64,000 nt of DNA. Origin: Ramlibacter algicola. Lineage in GTDB: Bacteria; Pseudomonadota; Gammaproteobacteria; Burkholderiales; Burkholderiaceae_C. A program made the translations under genes and the position numbers. Positions 7,880-17,633 of this stretch are shown in pieces; within the stretch, counting starts at the first letter, position 1; each line of letters begins with the position of its first letter. The DNA lies in the NCBI RefSeq assembly GCF_016641735.1, contig NZ_JAEDAO010000001.1:1364001-1428000 (forward strand). The letters run 5' to 3'. A model generated the notes under the pieces. That model did no database searches. It was given only the letters and a program-made list of their open reading frames with translations, and was not told where the DNA came from.

Positions 7880-8845
7880 GTGAGAGTCCTGATCGTCAAG
7901 CTGTCCTCGCTCGGGGACGTGGTTCATGCCATGCCGGCGGTGCAGGACGTGCTGGCCTGCGTGCCGGGCGTGCAGGTGGATTGGGTCGTCGAGCGGGCGT
8001 TCGCGCCGCTGGTGGAGCGCTGCGAGGGCGTGTCGCTGGTCATCCCGTGCGAGTTGCGGCGCTGGGCGCGGTCGCCGCTGGCTGCGGAGACGCGGGCGGA
8101 GTGGCGCACCTTTCGCAAGGCACTGCGGGCCACGCGCTATGACGCGGTGCTCGACCTGCAAGGGCTGACCAAGTCGGCGCTCGTGGCCCGTGCAGCGCGC
8201 ACCAGCGAATCGGGGCGGCGCTTCGCGCTCGGCAACCGCACCGATGGTGCCGGCTGGGAAGCGCCGACGCGCTGGGTGGCCGACGTCGCGGTCCCGATCA
8301 CGCCGCGCACCGATGCCGTCACGCGGTCGCGCCTCCTGTGCGCCGCAGCCTTCGACTATGGAATGCCGTCGCCCCTTCGCTTCGGCCTGCGCGCGGCGCC
8401 GACGTCTCGCCGCGCGGCCGAGGTCGCCTTCGTGCACGGCACCTCGCGCGAGGACAAGTGCTGGCCGCAGGAGCACTGGATCGCGCTCGGCCGGTGCCTC
8501 GTCGAGCAGGGCCACGCCATCGGCCTGCCGCACGGCAGCGACGCCGAGCTCGCGCGCAGCGAGGCCATCGCCGCCGCGATCGGGCCCGCCGCGCAGGTGT
8601 GGCCGCGCATGGACCTGGGCGCGCTGACGGATCGCCTGGCCGCGTGCGCCGGCGTGATCGGCGTCGACAGCGGCCTGTCGCACATCGCCGTCGCCCTCGA
8701 CCTGCCGCACGTGCAGGTCTACAACTTCGACACGGCCTGGCGCACCGGGCCGTCGGCGCCGCACCAGCGCAGCGTGTACGCGCAGCCGGCGCCGTCGCTC
8801 GACGCGGTATGGAACGCCTGGCTGGCCGTGCGGGGAGCGGCGTGA
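7880..8845 (+). CDS. waaC: Lipopolysaccharide heptosyltransferase I
   Basis: A 321-residue GT9-family glycosyltransferase that adds the first L-glycero-D-manno-heptose to Kdo in the LPS inner core, on the cytoplasmic side of the inner membrane. The N-terminus is diagnostic (MRVLIVKLSSLGDVVHAMPA), and the C-terminal ADP-heptose-binding region contains GVDSGLSHIAVALDLP. The start is GTG at 7880, supported by this conserved N-terminus beginning directly there. The stop shares one base with the waaA start (TGATG, 8843-8847), so the two core-LPS genes are coupled. Confidence 0.94.
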   Translation: MRVLIVKLSSLGDVVHAMPAVQDVLACVPGVQVDWVVERAFAPLVERCEGVSLVIPCELRRWARSPLAAETRAEWRTFRKALRATRYDAVLDLQGLTKSALVARAARTSESGRRFALGNRTDGAGWEAPTRWVADVAVPITPRTDAVTRSRLLCAAAFDYGMPSPLRFGLRAAPTSRRAAEVAFVHGTSREDKCWPQEHWIALGRCLVEQGHAIGLPHGSDAELARSEAIAAAIGPAAQVWPRMDLGALTDRLAACAGVIGVDSGLSHIAVALDLPHVQVYNFDTAWRTGPSAPHQRSVYAQPAPSLDAVWNAWLAVRGAA

Positions 8846-10161
8846 TGCGCAAGCTCTACTCGCTCGTGATGCGCGGCGCGCAACCGCTGTTGCGCAGCAA
8901 GCTGCGCCGGCGCGGCGCGGCCGAGCCTGGCTACCTGGTCGCGGTCGACGAACGCTTCGGCCGCTACGACCAGCCGGCCACGCCCGGCGCTCTGTGGATC
9001 CATGCGGTGTCGCTCGGCGAAACGCGTGCCGCCGGCATCCTGCTGGCCGCGCTGCGCGAGCGCGATCCGGCGCTGCGCGTGCTGCTCACGCACGGCACGG
9101 CGACCGGCCGGGAAGAGGGATCGCGCCTGCTGCGCGAAGGCGACCAGCAGGCCTGGCTGCCCTGGGACACGCCGCACGCGGTGGCGCGCTTCCTCGCCCA
9201 CTTCCGCCCCGCCGCCGGCGTGCTGATGGAGACCGAGGTCTGGCCCAACCTGGCGGACGCGTGCGAGCGCGAAGGCGTGCCGCTGCTGCTGGCGAACGCG
9301 CGCCTGTCGGAGCAGTCGCTGCGCAAGACGCTGCGCCTGCAGCGCCTCTCGCGCGCTGCCTATGGGTCGCTCGGCGCCGTGTGGGCGCAGACGCAAGCCG
9401 ATGCGCAGCGCCTCGGCCGCGCGGGCGCGCAGGTGAGCGGCGTCTACGGCAACCTCAAGTTCGATGCCGAGCCCGACGCCGCGCTGCTGCAGCAGGGCCG
9501 CGACTGGCGCGCCCGCTCGGCCGCGCCGGTCATCATGTTCGCCAGCTCGCGCGAAGGCGAGGAGGCCGAGCTGCTGCGCATCCTGGCGGCGCAACGCGAG
9601 TTGTCCGGCGCCGGCTTCGCGCGCCGCGCCACGGATGGCGAAGCCGCCGCGGCCCGCTGGCTGCTCGTGCCGCGCCATCCGCAGCGCTTCGACGAAGTGG
9701 CGCAACTCGCGCAGCAGGCGGGCTTCCGCGTCGCGCGCCGCAGCGCGTGGGGTGCCGGCGGCCCACCGGACGCGGACCTCTGGATCGGCGATTCGCTCGG
9801 CGAGATGCCGCTGTACTACGGCCTGGCGGACGTTGCGCTGCTGGGCGGCAGCTTCCTCCCCTTGGGTGGCCAGAACCTGATCGAAGCGGCGGCTTGCGGC
9901 TGCCCGGTCGTGATGGGGCCGCACACCTTCAACTTCGCCGAGGCGGCCGAGCGCGCGCAGGCCGAGGGCGGGGCGGTCCGCGTGGCGACGATGGAGGAGG
10001 GGGTGCGCGCCGCGCAGGCCCTGGTGGCCGACCCCGCCCGGCGCGGCGAGGTGGTGGCGAACGCCACCCGCTTCGCGCAGGCGCACCGCGGCGCGGCGGC
10101 GAAGACCGCGGACGCGATCCTCGCGCTGCTGCGGCGGCAGGGGCGCCGGCTTACTTCGTGA
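8845..10161 (+). CDS. waaA: 3-deoxy-D-manno-octulosonic acid (Kdo) transferase
   Basis: A 438-residue GT30 enzyme that transfers Kdo from CMP-Kdo to lipid A precursor. Recognisable features are the N-terminal membrane anchor region, the acceptor-side motif IHAVSLGETRAA, the family hallmark METEVWPNL, and the C-terminal donor-binding segment GGSFLPLGGQNLIEAAACG. It follows waaC with a one-base overlap. The 3' end overlaps the convergent tolC gene by 11 nt (10151-10161). Length is in the usual range for WaaA. The number of Kdo residues added cannot be predicted. Confidence 0.95.
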   Translation: MRKLYSLVMRGAQPLLRSKLRRRGAAEPGYLVAVDERFGRYDQPATPGALWIHAVSLGETRAAGILLAALRERDPALRVLLTHGTATGREEGSRLLREGDQQAWLPWDTPHAVARFLAHFRPAAGVLMETEVWPNLADACEREGVPLLLANARLSEQSLRKTLRLQRLSRAAYGSLGAVWAQTQADAQRLGRAGAQVSGVYGNLKFDAEPDAALLQQGRDWRARSAAPVIMFASSREGEEAELLRILAAQRELSGAGFARRATDGEAAAARWLLVPRHPQRFDEVAQLAQQAGFRVARRSAWGAGGPPDADLWIGDSLGEMPLYYGLADVALLGGSFLPLGGQNLIEAAACGCPVVMGPHTFNFAEAAERAQAEGGAVRVATMEEGVRAAQALVADPARRGEVVANATRFAQAHRGAAAKTADAILALLRRQGRRLTS

Positions 10162-11488
10162 GCAGCGCGTTCAGGCGCGCGAGGTCTTCGGGCACCAGCG
10201 TCCCGTTGGCCTGCCGCAGCTTGAGCTGGCCGAGCAGCACGTTGTAGCGGGCCTGCGCGAGATCGCGCTTGGTCTGGTACAGCTGGCTCTGCGCGTTCAG
10301 CACGTCGATGTTGATGCGCACGCCGACCTGGTACCCCAGGCGGTTGGCGTCGAGCGCGCTCTGGCTGGACGCCTCGGCGGCTTCCAGCGCGCGCACCTGG
10401 CCCTGGCCGGAGACGAGCCCGAGGTACGCGGCGCGGGTGGCCTGCGCCACCGTGCGGCGCGCGTTGTCCAGGTCCGCTTCGGCCTTCTGTTCCAGCGACA
10501 GGGTCTCGCGCACGCGGTTCTGGGTCGCGAAGCCGGCGAACAGCGGCACCGTCAGCACGACGCCGGCCGTGGCCACGCGCGGCTGCGTGCCCAGGTTGCT
10601 GCCCGAGGAGCCGCCGATGTTGTGCAGGTTGGTGTAGCTGGCCTGCGCGTCCAGGGTCGGCTTGTGGCCGGCCTTGGCCTTGTCGGTTTCCAGCTTGGCG
10701 ATCTCGAGGTTCGTGCGCGCGACCTGGATGGTGGGGTTGGCGTTGTCGGCCAGCGCCACCCACGCCTCGGGATCGGCCGGCTCCGGCGGTGCCAGCTGCA
10801 GCGGCGCGGCGACCGAGACCGGCTGCACGTTCTTCTGGCCGACCAGCGACTCCAGCGCGAGCTTCTTGACGCGCAGGTCGTTCTCGGCCGCGATCTCCTG
10901 GGCGTTGCCCAGGTCGTAGCGGGCCTGCGCCTCGCGCGTGTCGGTGATGGTGGCGGTGCCGACCTCGAAGTTGCGCTTGGCGCTGGCCAGCTGCTCGCCG
11001 ACGGCGGCCTTCTGCGCCTTGACGAATTCCAGCGTGTCCTGCGCCGCCAGCACGTCGAAGTAGGCCTGGCTGACGCGCACGATCAGGTCCTGCTGCGCGC
11101 CGGTCAGCTGCGCCTCGGCCAGCTGCACCTGTCGCTTGCCCTGTTCGTAGGTCGCCCAGTTGGCGGGCCGGTACAGGGGCTGGGTGGCGGTGAGCGTGGT
11201 GTTGAACGTGTTGTAGGCGTTCGGGTTGCCGGGGCCCGTGGGGATGCCGCCGATGTCCGAATGCGAGCGCGAATAGCTGGACGACAGGCTGGCCGAGGGC
11301 AGGATCGCGGCGCGCGCCTGGTCGGCCCGGGCGAGGTTGGCGTCGTACTGCGCCTTGGCCGATTGCCATGCGGCGTCCTGGCCGCGTGCCGCCTCGTACA
11401 GCGCCAGCAGGCTCTGGGCCGAGGCCGGCGCGGCGGACAGGGCCGCGGCGATGGCTGCCGCGAGGGGAACGAGCCGCTTCGATTTCAT
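10151..11488 (-). CDS. tolC: TolC family outer membrane channel protein
   Basis: A 445-residue outer-membrane efflux duct. A signal peptide ends at ASAQS, followed by two copies of the OEP repeat: coiled-coil helices rich in Ala/Gln/Asp and short beta segments. The C-terminal RINIDVLNAQSQLYQTKRDLAQARYN is characteristic of TolC (type I secretion and RND efflux). It is the last gene of a colinear set that starts with tetR and includes the periplasmic adaptor and RND pump, so it is the likely exit channel of that pump. The ATG at 11488 is 31 nt after the rhodanese stop and is preceded by GGAGAAGG-type Shine-Dalgarno sequence. Confidence 0.93.
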   Translation of the reverse strand: MKSKRLVPLAAAIAAALSAAPASAQSLLALYEAARGQDAAWQSAKAQYDANLARADQARAAILPSASLSSSYSRSHSDIGGIPTGPGNPNAYNTFNTTLTATQPLYRPANWATYEQGKRQVQLAEAQLTGAQQDLIVRVSQAYFDVLAAQDTLEFVKAQKAAVGEQLASAKRNFEVGTATITDTREAQARYDLGNAQEIAAENDLRVKKLALESLVGQKNVQPVSVAAPLQLAPPEPADPEAWVALADNANPTIQVARTNLEIAKLETDKAKAGHKPTLDAQASYTNLHNIGGSSGSNLGTQPRVATAGVVLTVPLFAGFATQNRVRETLSLEQKAEADLDNARRTVAQATRAAYLGLVSGQGQVRALEAAEASSQSALDANRLGYQVGVRINIDVLNAQSQLYQTKRDLAQARYNVLLGQLKLRQANGTLVPEDLARLNALLTK

Positions 11489-11519
11489 GCCTTCTCCGTC
11501 TGTCGTGTGTCGTTGTCGT

Positions 11520-11855
11520 TCAGTACCTCGGCACCGAGGGGTCGCGCTCGCGCGACCAGGCATCGATGCCGCCCGCGATGTTGGCCACGCGGGTGAAGCC
11601 GTTCTGCGCCAGGAACATGGCCACCCGCATGCTGCGGGCGCCGTGATGGCACAAGCATGCTATGGGCTGGTCCGGGTCCAGTCGACTGATTTGCGACGGA
11701 ACGTCGCCCATGGGGATGGACAGCACGTGGAAGGGGCCAGGCTGCACGGCGGCCGCCTGCAGTTCGGCGGGCTCGCGGACGTCGAGGACGACACCGTCGC
11801 CGCCCTGGGCCGCCAGCCAGGCATCGACATCGGACGGGCGGACCTGGTCGATCAT
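11520..11855 (-). CDS. Rhodanese-like domain protein
   Basis: A 111-residue single-domain rhodanese. The persulfide-forming cysteine is Cys69 in the loop CHHGARS, preceded by the usual VVLDVREPAEL strand-helix. The His-His-Gly-Ala-Arg loop resembles GlpE-like single-domain sulfurtransferases, which move sulfur to cyanide or other acceptors; the real acceptor is unknown. There is no signal peptide, so it is cytoplasmic. It starts 4 nt after the Pcm-like gene and lies between it and tolC. That placement in an efflux operon is unexplained. Confidence 0.9.
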   Translation of the reverse strand: MIDQVRPSDVDAWLAAQGGDGVVLDVREPAELQAAAVQPGPFHVLSIPMGDVPSQISRLDPDQPIACLCHHGARSMRVAMFLAQNGFTRVANIAGGIDAWSRERDPSVPRY

Positions 11856-11859
11856 GGGC

Positions 11860-12549
11860 TCAGAACTTGAAGCGGGAGGGGGCCGGGAAGTGCAGCAGGC
11901 GCGGGGCCATGGTGTCCCAGCGCTGCGCCGTCGTGGTGGTGGTGTCGCCGGTGCGCGTGACCAGCGTGGCGCGCATCACGGGGTCGTCGCCGACGATCGT
12001 CACCAGACGGCCGCCGACCTTCAGCTGCTGCACCAGCGCCGCCGGCACTTCCGCGACCGACCCGGACAGCACGATGACGTCGAACGGGCCTTCCGCGGCC
12101 AGCCCGCGGGAGCCGTCCGCCTCGCGCACTTCCACGTTGCGCACGCCGGCGCGCTGCAGGTTCTCGCGCGCCATGCGGGCCAGCTCCGGTTCGATCTCCA
12201 GGCTGACCACGCGCTGGGCGCGGGCGCCCAGCAGGGCGGCCATGTAGCCGGAGCCGGTGCCCACCTCCAGCACCTTCTCGTGCCGCTTCGGCGAGACCTC
12301 CTGCAGCAGCCGAGCCTCCATCTTGGGCTCCAGCATCACCTGGCCGGTGCGCATCCCGTCCTCCAGGGTGCCGCGCAGCGGGATCATCATGTCCGCGAAG
12401 GCCAGCCCCCTGTGGTGCGGCGGCACGAACTCCTCGCGCTTGACGACGGACAGGAGGTCCAGGATCTCCAGGTCGAGCACGTCCCAGGGGCGGATCTGCT
12501 GCTCGATCATGTTGAAGCGGAGCTGGTCGATGGAAGGCTGGCTGCTCAT
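11860..12549 (-). CDS. Protein-L-isoaspartate O-methyltransferase-like protein (atypical)
   Basis: A 229-residue class I SAM-dependent methyltransferase related to Pcm, which repairs isoaspartyl residues. The SAM-binding loop is clear (VLEVGTGSGYMAALL). In classical Pcm the substrate site carries a Thr-x-Ser-x-Pro motif; here the equivalent stretch reads GQVMLEPKMEAR, so the Thr and Ser are missing. It may be a divergent paralogue with another substrate. It starts 17 nt after the RND pump stop and ends 4 nt before the rhodanese. SAM-binding methyltransferase is safe; isoaspartate repair is not established. Confidence 0.82.
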   Translation of the reverse strand: MSSQPSIDQLRFNMIEQQIRPWDVLDLEILDLLSVVKREEFVPPHHRGLAFADMMIPLRGTLEDGMRTGQVMLEPKMEARLLQEVSPKRHEKVLEVGTGSGYMAALLGARAQRVVSLEIEPELARMARENLQRAGVRNVEVREADGSRGLAAEGPFDVIVLSGSVAEVPAALVQQLKVGGRLVTIVGDDPVMRATLVTRTGDTTTTTAQRWDTMAPRLLHFPAPSRFKF

Positions 12550-12566
12550 GGCGGTGCGCGTGGCGT

Positions 12567-15500
12567 TCAGGACAAACCGTCCATTTTAGAAGCGGGCACG
12601 GCCCCGGATGGGCCACCGCCTCCCGAGGTGGGGGCCGCGGCCGGCCGGCGGCGCTTGCGGTTCGCCCAGGCGGCGAGGTCGTCCAGGTAGCAGTAGACGA
12701 CCGGCACGACCACCAGCGTCAGCAGCGAGGAGGTGATGACGCCGCCGATCACGGCCTGCCCCATGGGGGCGCGCTGCTCCGATCCCTCGCTCAGGGCGAA
12801 GGCGAGCGGGACCATGCCGAAGATCATCGCCAGCGTGGTCATCAGGATCGGGCGCAGGCGCACGCGGGCGGCCAGCAGCAGCGCCTCGGCACGTTCCATC
12901 CCCTCCTCGCGCATGCGGATGGCGAAGTCCACCAGCAGGATGGCGTTCTTGGTCACCAGGCCCATGAGCATCACGATGCCGATGATGGAGAACATCGACA
13001 GCGTGGAGCCGAACGCCATCAGCGCCAGCACGACGCCGATCAGGGTCAGCGGCAGCGACGTCATCAGCGCCAGCGGCTGCAGGAAGCTCTTGAACTGGCT
13101 GGCCAGGATCATGTAGATGAAGATCACGGCCATCACGAGCGCCGACACCGCGTAGCCGAACGACTCCGCCATGTTCTTGGCCGAGCCGCTGAACTGCCAG
13201 CGGTAGCCCGGGGGCAGGCCCACTTCCTCCACCCTGCGCTTGATGTCCGCGGAGATCTCGCCCGCCCCGCGGCCGGCGGCGTTGCCGTTGATGGCGACTT
13301 CGCGCGTGAGGTCGCGCCGGTTGATCTGGTTGGCGCCGGTGCCGTCGCGCACGTCCGCCACCTGGTTCAGGCGCACGATGCGCATGCTGCCATCCGGGTT
13401 GGTGCCGACGGCGAAGGGCACGCGTTCCAGCTGTTGCGGCGACGTGCGCGCCTCGGGCGCGAGGCGCACGTTGACGTCGTAGGTCTGGTCGTCCGGGGCG
13501 CGCCATGTGGCCACGGTCTGGCCCGCGACCAGCGTGCGCAGCGCGCTGCCGACCTGGCCCACGGACAGGCCCAGGTCCGAGGCGGCGTCACGCCGCAGTT
13601 GCACCTGCACCGTCGGCTTGGCCGGCTTGGCGCTGGAATCGAGGTCGACCAGGCCGGGGATGCCGCGGATGCGGTCCATCACCGTGCGGGCGATGCGCTC
13701 CAGCTCCTTCTGGTCCGGACCCTGGAGCGAGAACTCCACCTGCTTGTTGCCACCGACGGCGTCGAGCAGGCCGACGTGGGTGACGGTGATGCCGGGGACC
13801 TGCTGCAGCCGCTGGCGCAGCACGCCCGACATCTGGTCGACGCTGCGCGCGCGGTCCTTGCGGTCCACCAGGCGCACGTAGATCGATGCGTACATCTTGC
13901 CGGCCGCGTTGCCGGTGTTGATGGTCGACAGCGTGTAGCGCACCTCGGGGAACTCGCGAATGATCGATTCGACCTGGCGCGCCTTGCTCTCGGTCAGCTC
14001 CAGCGAGGAATCCATCGGCGTGTAGAAGCTGACGCTGGTCTCGGAGAAGTCGGCCTTCGGCACGAACTCGGTGCCCAGCAGCGGCACCATGAAGACGCTG
14101 GCGACGAAGATGCCGGTGGCCACGAGCACGGTCGTGAGCTTGTGGCCCAGCGCCCAGCGCAGCAGCGACTGGTAGCCCTCGGCCATCGACTCGGTCGCGC
14201 GGTCGAACCAGCCGGTGACGCGGCCGATGGTGCGGTCGTACAGGGAGTTGCCGCGCGGCTTGCCGTGCGCCTCGATCTCGGGGTCGTGCCACACCGACGA
14301 CAGCATCGGGTCGAGCGTGAAGCTCACGAACATCGAGATCAGCACGGCGGCCACGATGGTGATGCCGAACTCGTGGAAGAACTTGCCGATGATCCCCTGC
14401 ATGAACCCGATCGGCAGGAACACGGCGACGATGGAGAAGGTGGTGGCCAGCACCGCCAGCCCGATCTCCTGCGTGCCGTCCAGCGAGGCCTGCCAGGGCG
14501 TCTTGCCCATCTGCACGTGGCGCACGATGTTCTCGCGCACCACGATGGCGTCGTCGATCAGCAGGCCCACGCACAGCGACAGCGCCATCAGCGTGATCAT
14601 GTTGACCGTGAACCCGAACCAGTTCATGAACAGGAAGGTGCCGATCAGCGCGATGGGCAGCGTCAGGCCGGTGATGACGGTCGAACGCCAGGAGTTCAGG
14701 AACAGGAACACGATCAGCACGGTGAGGATCGCGCCCTCGATCAGCGTGCGGCGCACGTTCTCCACCGCGACGCGGATCGGCCGCGAGCCGTCCTGGATCT
14801 GTTCCAGCCGCACCCCCGGCGGCAGCTGCGCCTGCATCTCGGCGACCGTGGCCTTCAGGCCGTCGATCACCGCGATCGTGTTCTCGTCCTGCGCCTTCTG
14901 CACCGACAGCAGCAGCGTGCGCTGGCCGTTGTAGAGGGCCAGGCTGTCGACTTCCTGCGGGCCGTCGTTGACGCGCGCGACCTGCTCCAGGCGCACGGGG
15001 GCCCCGTTGCGGCGGGCGACGATCAGCTTGCCGAATTCCTCCGGCCGCTGCATGCGGGCATCGACCTGCACGACGCGTTCCTGCGCCAGCGAGCGCACCG
15101 CGCCGACGGGCAGGTCCTGGCTTTCGTTGCGCACCGCCGTCGCGACCTGGTCGGGCGTGATGCCGAAGGCTTCCAGCGCCTGCGGGTCCAGGTAGATGTT
15201 CACCTCGCGCTTGCTGCCGCCCACCAGCGTGACGGAGCCGACGCCGCGCACGTTCTCCAGCCGCTTCTTGAGCACCTGGTCGGCCCAGTTGGTGAGCTCC
15301 ACCGCGCTCATCGGCCTGGTCGCTTTCGCGTCCGGCAGCACCGCGACCGACCACACGGCGCGCGCCGACGGGTCGAAGCGCAGTACGCGCGGCTCCTTCA
15401 CCTCGGTGCGGAACAGCGGCCGGATGGCGGCGACCTTCTCGCGCACGTCCTCGGCCGCCTTGCGCCCGTCGATGTGCAGCTGGAACTGCAGGATCACGAC

Positions 15501-15767
15501 CGACAGGCCGTCGTAGGTGCGCGAGGTCAGCGAGTCGATGCCCGCGATGGAGTTGACGGCTTCCTCGACCTTGCGCGTCACCTCGCTCTCGACCACCTCG
15601 GGCGACGCGCCCGGGTACTCGGTCTGCACGACCACGACCGGGAAGTCGATGTTGGGGAACTGGTCGACGTTCAGGCGCTGCAGCGAGAACAGCCCGAGCA
15701 CCACCAGCGCCAGCATCACCATGGTGGCGAACACCGGGTTCTTCAGGCTGACGCGGGTGAACCACAT
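12567..15767 (-). CDS. RND efflux transporter permease (HAE1 family)
   Basis: A 1066-residue inner-membrane pump, normal length for AcrB/MdtB-type transporters. It has the N-terminal helix (FTRVSLKNPVFATMVMLALVV), a large periplasmic loop, a central membrane block with the proton-relay motif GLLIDDAIVVREN, a second periplasmic loop, and a closing helix block. It extrudes drugs, solvents or metabolites from periplasm or inner leaflet through an adaptor and TolC. It follows the adaptor gene by 3 nt. The His/Asp pattern of metal-pumping (HME) members is absent in the DD motif, so organic substrates are more likely. Substrate unassigned. Confidence 0.94.
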   Translation of the reverse strand: MWFTRVSLKNPVFATMVMLALVVLGLFSLQRLNVDQFPNIDFPVVVVQTEYPGASPEVVESEVTRKVEEAVNSIAGIDSLTSRTYDGLSVVILQFQLHIDGRKAAEDVREKVAAIRPLFRTEVKEPRVLRFDPSARAVWSVAVLPDAKATRPMSAVELTNWADQVLKKRLENVRGVGSVTLVGGSKREVNIYLDPQALEAFGITPDQVATAVRNESQDLPVGAVRSLAQERVVQVDARMQRPEEFGKLIVARRNGAPVRLEQVARVNDGPQEVDSLALYNGQRTLLLSVQKAQDENTIAVIDGLKATVAEMQAQLPPGVRLEQIQDGSRPIRVAVENVRRTLIEGAILTVLIVFLFLNSWRSTVITGLTLPIALIGTFLFMNWFGFTVNMITLMALSLCVGLLIDDAIVVRENIVRHVQMGKTPWQASLDGTQEIGLAVLATTFSIVAVFLPIGFMQGIIGKFFHEFGITIVAAVLISMFVSFTLDPMLSSVWHDPEIEAHGKPRGNSLYDRTIGRVTGWFDRATESMAEGYQSLLRWALGHKLTTVLVATGIFVASVFMVPLLGTEFVPKADFSETSVSFYTPMDSSLELTESKARQVESIIREFPEVRYTLSTINTGNAAGKMYASIYVRLVDRKDRARSVDQMSGVLRQRLQQVPGITVTHVGLLDAVGGNKQVEFSLQGPDQKELERIARTVMDRIRGIPGLVDLDSSAKPAKPTVQVQLRRDAASDLGLSVGQVGSALRTLVAGQTVATWRAPDDQTYDVNVRLAPEARTSPQQLERVPFAVGTNPDGSMRIVRLNQVADVRDGTGANQINRRDLTREVAINGNAAGRGAGEISADIKRRVEEVGLPPGYRWQFSGSAKNMAESFGYAVSALVMAVIFIYMILASQFKSFLQPLALMTSLPLTLIGVVLALMAFGSTLSMFSIIGIVMLMGLVTKNAILLVDFAIRMREEGMERAEALLLAARVRLRPILMTTLAMIFGMVPLAFALSEGSEQRAPMGQAVIGGVITSSLLTLVVVPVVYCYLDDLAAWANRKRRRPAAAPTSGGGGPSGAVPASKMDGLS

Positions 15768-15770
15768 GGG

Positions 15771-16934
15771 TCAGGCTGCCTTCGCGCCGGAAGCCGCGGG
15801 CGCGGCGGTGGTGCCGCCGGTGAAGCGCACCGCGGTGCCTTCGCGCAGCTGGCCCAGGTGGCCCTTCAGCACGGTGGTCCCCGCGGGCACGCCGTCGACG
15901 GCGACCCACGTTTCGTTCGCGGCCTCGCCGCGCGCGCCTTGCTGCACGGCTTTGTGCACGACGCGGCCGCCTTCGACGACCTGCACGTACGGCGACGGCT
16001 TGTCGGCGCGGATGGCGGCGAGGGGAACGGCCGTCGCCTTCGTCGCGCCGGTCAGCACGCGCCCTTGCGCGAACAGGCCCTGCCGCAGGCCGGCGGGGTC
16101 GTCGATGGACAGGTAGGCCAGCACGCTGCGGCTGCCCGCCTGCGCGCTCGGGTTGATGCGCGCGACGCGCGCCGGCACGGGGCGCTCGAGGCCTTCCACC
16201 TTCAGCTGCGCGGCCTGGCCGGCCTGCAGCTGCACCGAGTCGGCGGCGCCCAGCGTCGCTTCGAGCTCGAGGCGGCGCAGGTCGACGATGTCCAGCACCT
16301 TGGCGTCGATGCCGACGCGCTCGCCCGGCTGTGCCACGCGCTGCGACACGACGCCGTCGATGGGCGCGCGCAGGACGGTGTCGTCCAGCGTCTTGCGCGC
16401 GACGTCCGCCGCGGCGGTGGAAGCCTGGTACGTGGCCTTCGCGGCGTTGAGGTTGTCCAGCGAGGTGTCGAGCGCCGTCCTGGAGATGAAGCCCTGGTCG
16501 ACCAGCGCCTTGTTGTTGTCGTACTGGCGCTGCGCGATCTCGATCTGCGCCTTGGCCGCGTCGGCCTGCTGCTGCGCCTGGCGCAGGCGCCCCTGCGATT
16601 CGGTGGGGTCGATGCGCGCCAGCACCTGGCCGGCCTTGACGACGTCGCCTTCGCGCACCGTCAGGCCCTGCAGTTCGCCGGCCACGCGCGCCTTGACGGC
16701 GGCGCTGTTCACGGCACGCAGCGAGCCGGACACCGGCACGCCGGTGGTGAGCTCGAGCTCCTGCGCGCGCACGACGTCGGTCTGCGCGAGTTCGACGACG
16801 ACCTCGGCCTTCGCAGCGGCCGCGGGTGCTGCCGCCTCGCGCGCCTTGCGCGCGCCGATGGCGCGCCAGCCGAGGAACACGACCACCAGGCCGACGACGA
16901 GGACCGCCAGCAACCACTTGCGGGACCGAGTCAT
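15771..16934 (-). CDS. RND efflux periplasmic adaptor (membrane fusion protein)
   Basis: A 387-residue AcrA/HlyD-type adaptor bridging the RND pump and outer-membrane channel. An N-terminal membrane anchor ([18 protein letters not shown]) is present without a lipobox cysteine. A biotinyl-lipoyl-like half-motif, an alpha-hairpin rich in Gln/Ala (about residues 115-165), the second lipoyl half ([21 protein letters not shown]) and beta-barrel segments follow. ATG at 16934 overlaps the tetR stop by 4 nt (16931-16934), so regulator and adaptor are coupled. Confidence 0.93.
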   Translation of the reverse strand: MTRSRKWLLAVLVVGLVVVFLGWRAIGARKAREAAAPAAAAKAEVVVELAQTDVVRAQELELTTGVPVSGSLRAVNSAAVKARVAGELQGLTVREGDVVKAGQVLARIDPTESQGRLRQAQQQADAAKAQIEIAQRQYDNNKALVDQGFISRTALDTSLDNLNAAKATYQASTAAADVARKTLDDTVLRAPIDGVVSQRVAQPGERVGIDAKVLDIVDLRRLELEATLGAADSVQLQAGQAAQLKVEGLERPVPARVARINPSAQAGSRSVLAYLSIDDPAGLRQGLFAQGRVLTGATKATAVPLAAIRADKPSPYVQVVEGGRVVHKAVQQGARGEAANETWVAVDGVPAGTTVLKGHLGQLREGTAVRFTGGTTAAPAASGAKAA

Positions 16935-17620
16935 CGGCGCTGCTCCTGCGCGGGCCGGGCGCAGACGCCCGACAGCAGGTTGTCGGCCATCGCCTCGATG
17001 TAGCGCAGCGGGTCCAGCTGGTAGTCCTGCGGCGAGCAGGGCCCGAGCGAGTGCTTCATCATGATCAGGAACACGATCGGCGCGACGATGGAGTAAACGG
17101 AGTTGTCGACGTCCAGCGGGCGGAACTCGCCGCTGTCGACGCCTCGCTGCAGGATGCGCCGGATCAACTCGGTGCCCGGGCGGATCACTTCCTGCTGGTA
17201 GAAGGCGGCGAGCTCGGGGAAGTTGCGCGCCTCGCTGATCATCAGCTTGGTGATGCCCGATGCGCGGGTGGCGCCGATGCGCTCCCACCAGACGCGCATG
17301 CAGTAGCGCACCATCTCGGCGGACGTGCCCTCGAACTTCTCGAATTCGTCCTGCCACTCGCCGAAGCGGCCGGAGATGTTCTCGCGCACGACGGCCTTGA
17401 ACAGTTCTTCCTTGCTGGGGAAGTAGAGGAACAGCGTGCCCTTGGACACGCCAGCACGTGCCGCGACTTCCTCGGAGCGCGTGGCAGCGAAGCCCTTCTC
17501 GACGAACAGGTCCAGCGCCGCATCCAGCAGTTCGCCGGGACGTGCTTCCTTGCGCCGCTCGCGGCGGGCAGCCGGCTCGTCGGCGTCCGCGGGCCGGCTC
17601 AGGGGTTTGGTCGAAGCCAT
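16931..17620 (-). CDS. TetR/AcrR family transcriptional regulator of the efflux operon
   Basis: A 229-residue repressor. The N-terminal helix-turn-helix is clear ([31 protein letters not shown], about residues 47-77). The C-terminal half is the helical ligand-binding and dimerisation domain. It is the first gene of the efflux run, so it probably represses itself together with the pump and responds to a pump substrate. An imperfect palindrome 14-35 nt before its start is a likely operator. The N-terminal 30 residues are a basic extension of low complexity. Confidence 0.92.
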   Translation of the reverse strand: MASTKPLSRPADADEPAARRERRKEARPGELLDAALDLFVEKGFAATRSEEVAARAGVSKGTLFLYFPSKEELFKAVVRENISGRFGEWQDEFEKFEGTSAEMVRYCMRVWWERIGATRASGITKLMISEARNFPELAAFYQQEVIRPGTELIRRILQRGVDSGEFRPLDVDNSVYSIVAPIVFLIMMKHSLGPCSPQDYQLDPLRYIEAMADNLLSGVCARPAQEQRR

Positions 17621-17633
17621 CGGTCCTGCCTAT

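Noticed and set aside
13434..17003. A 1189-codon frame opposite the RND pump and adaptor, and a 1109-codon minus-strand frame at 13588-16917
   Set aside because: Both have composition typical of shadow frames and overlap well-defined RND and adaptor genes in full.
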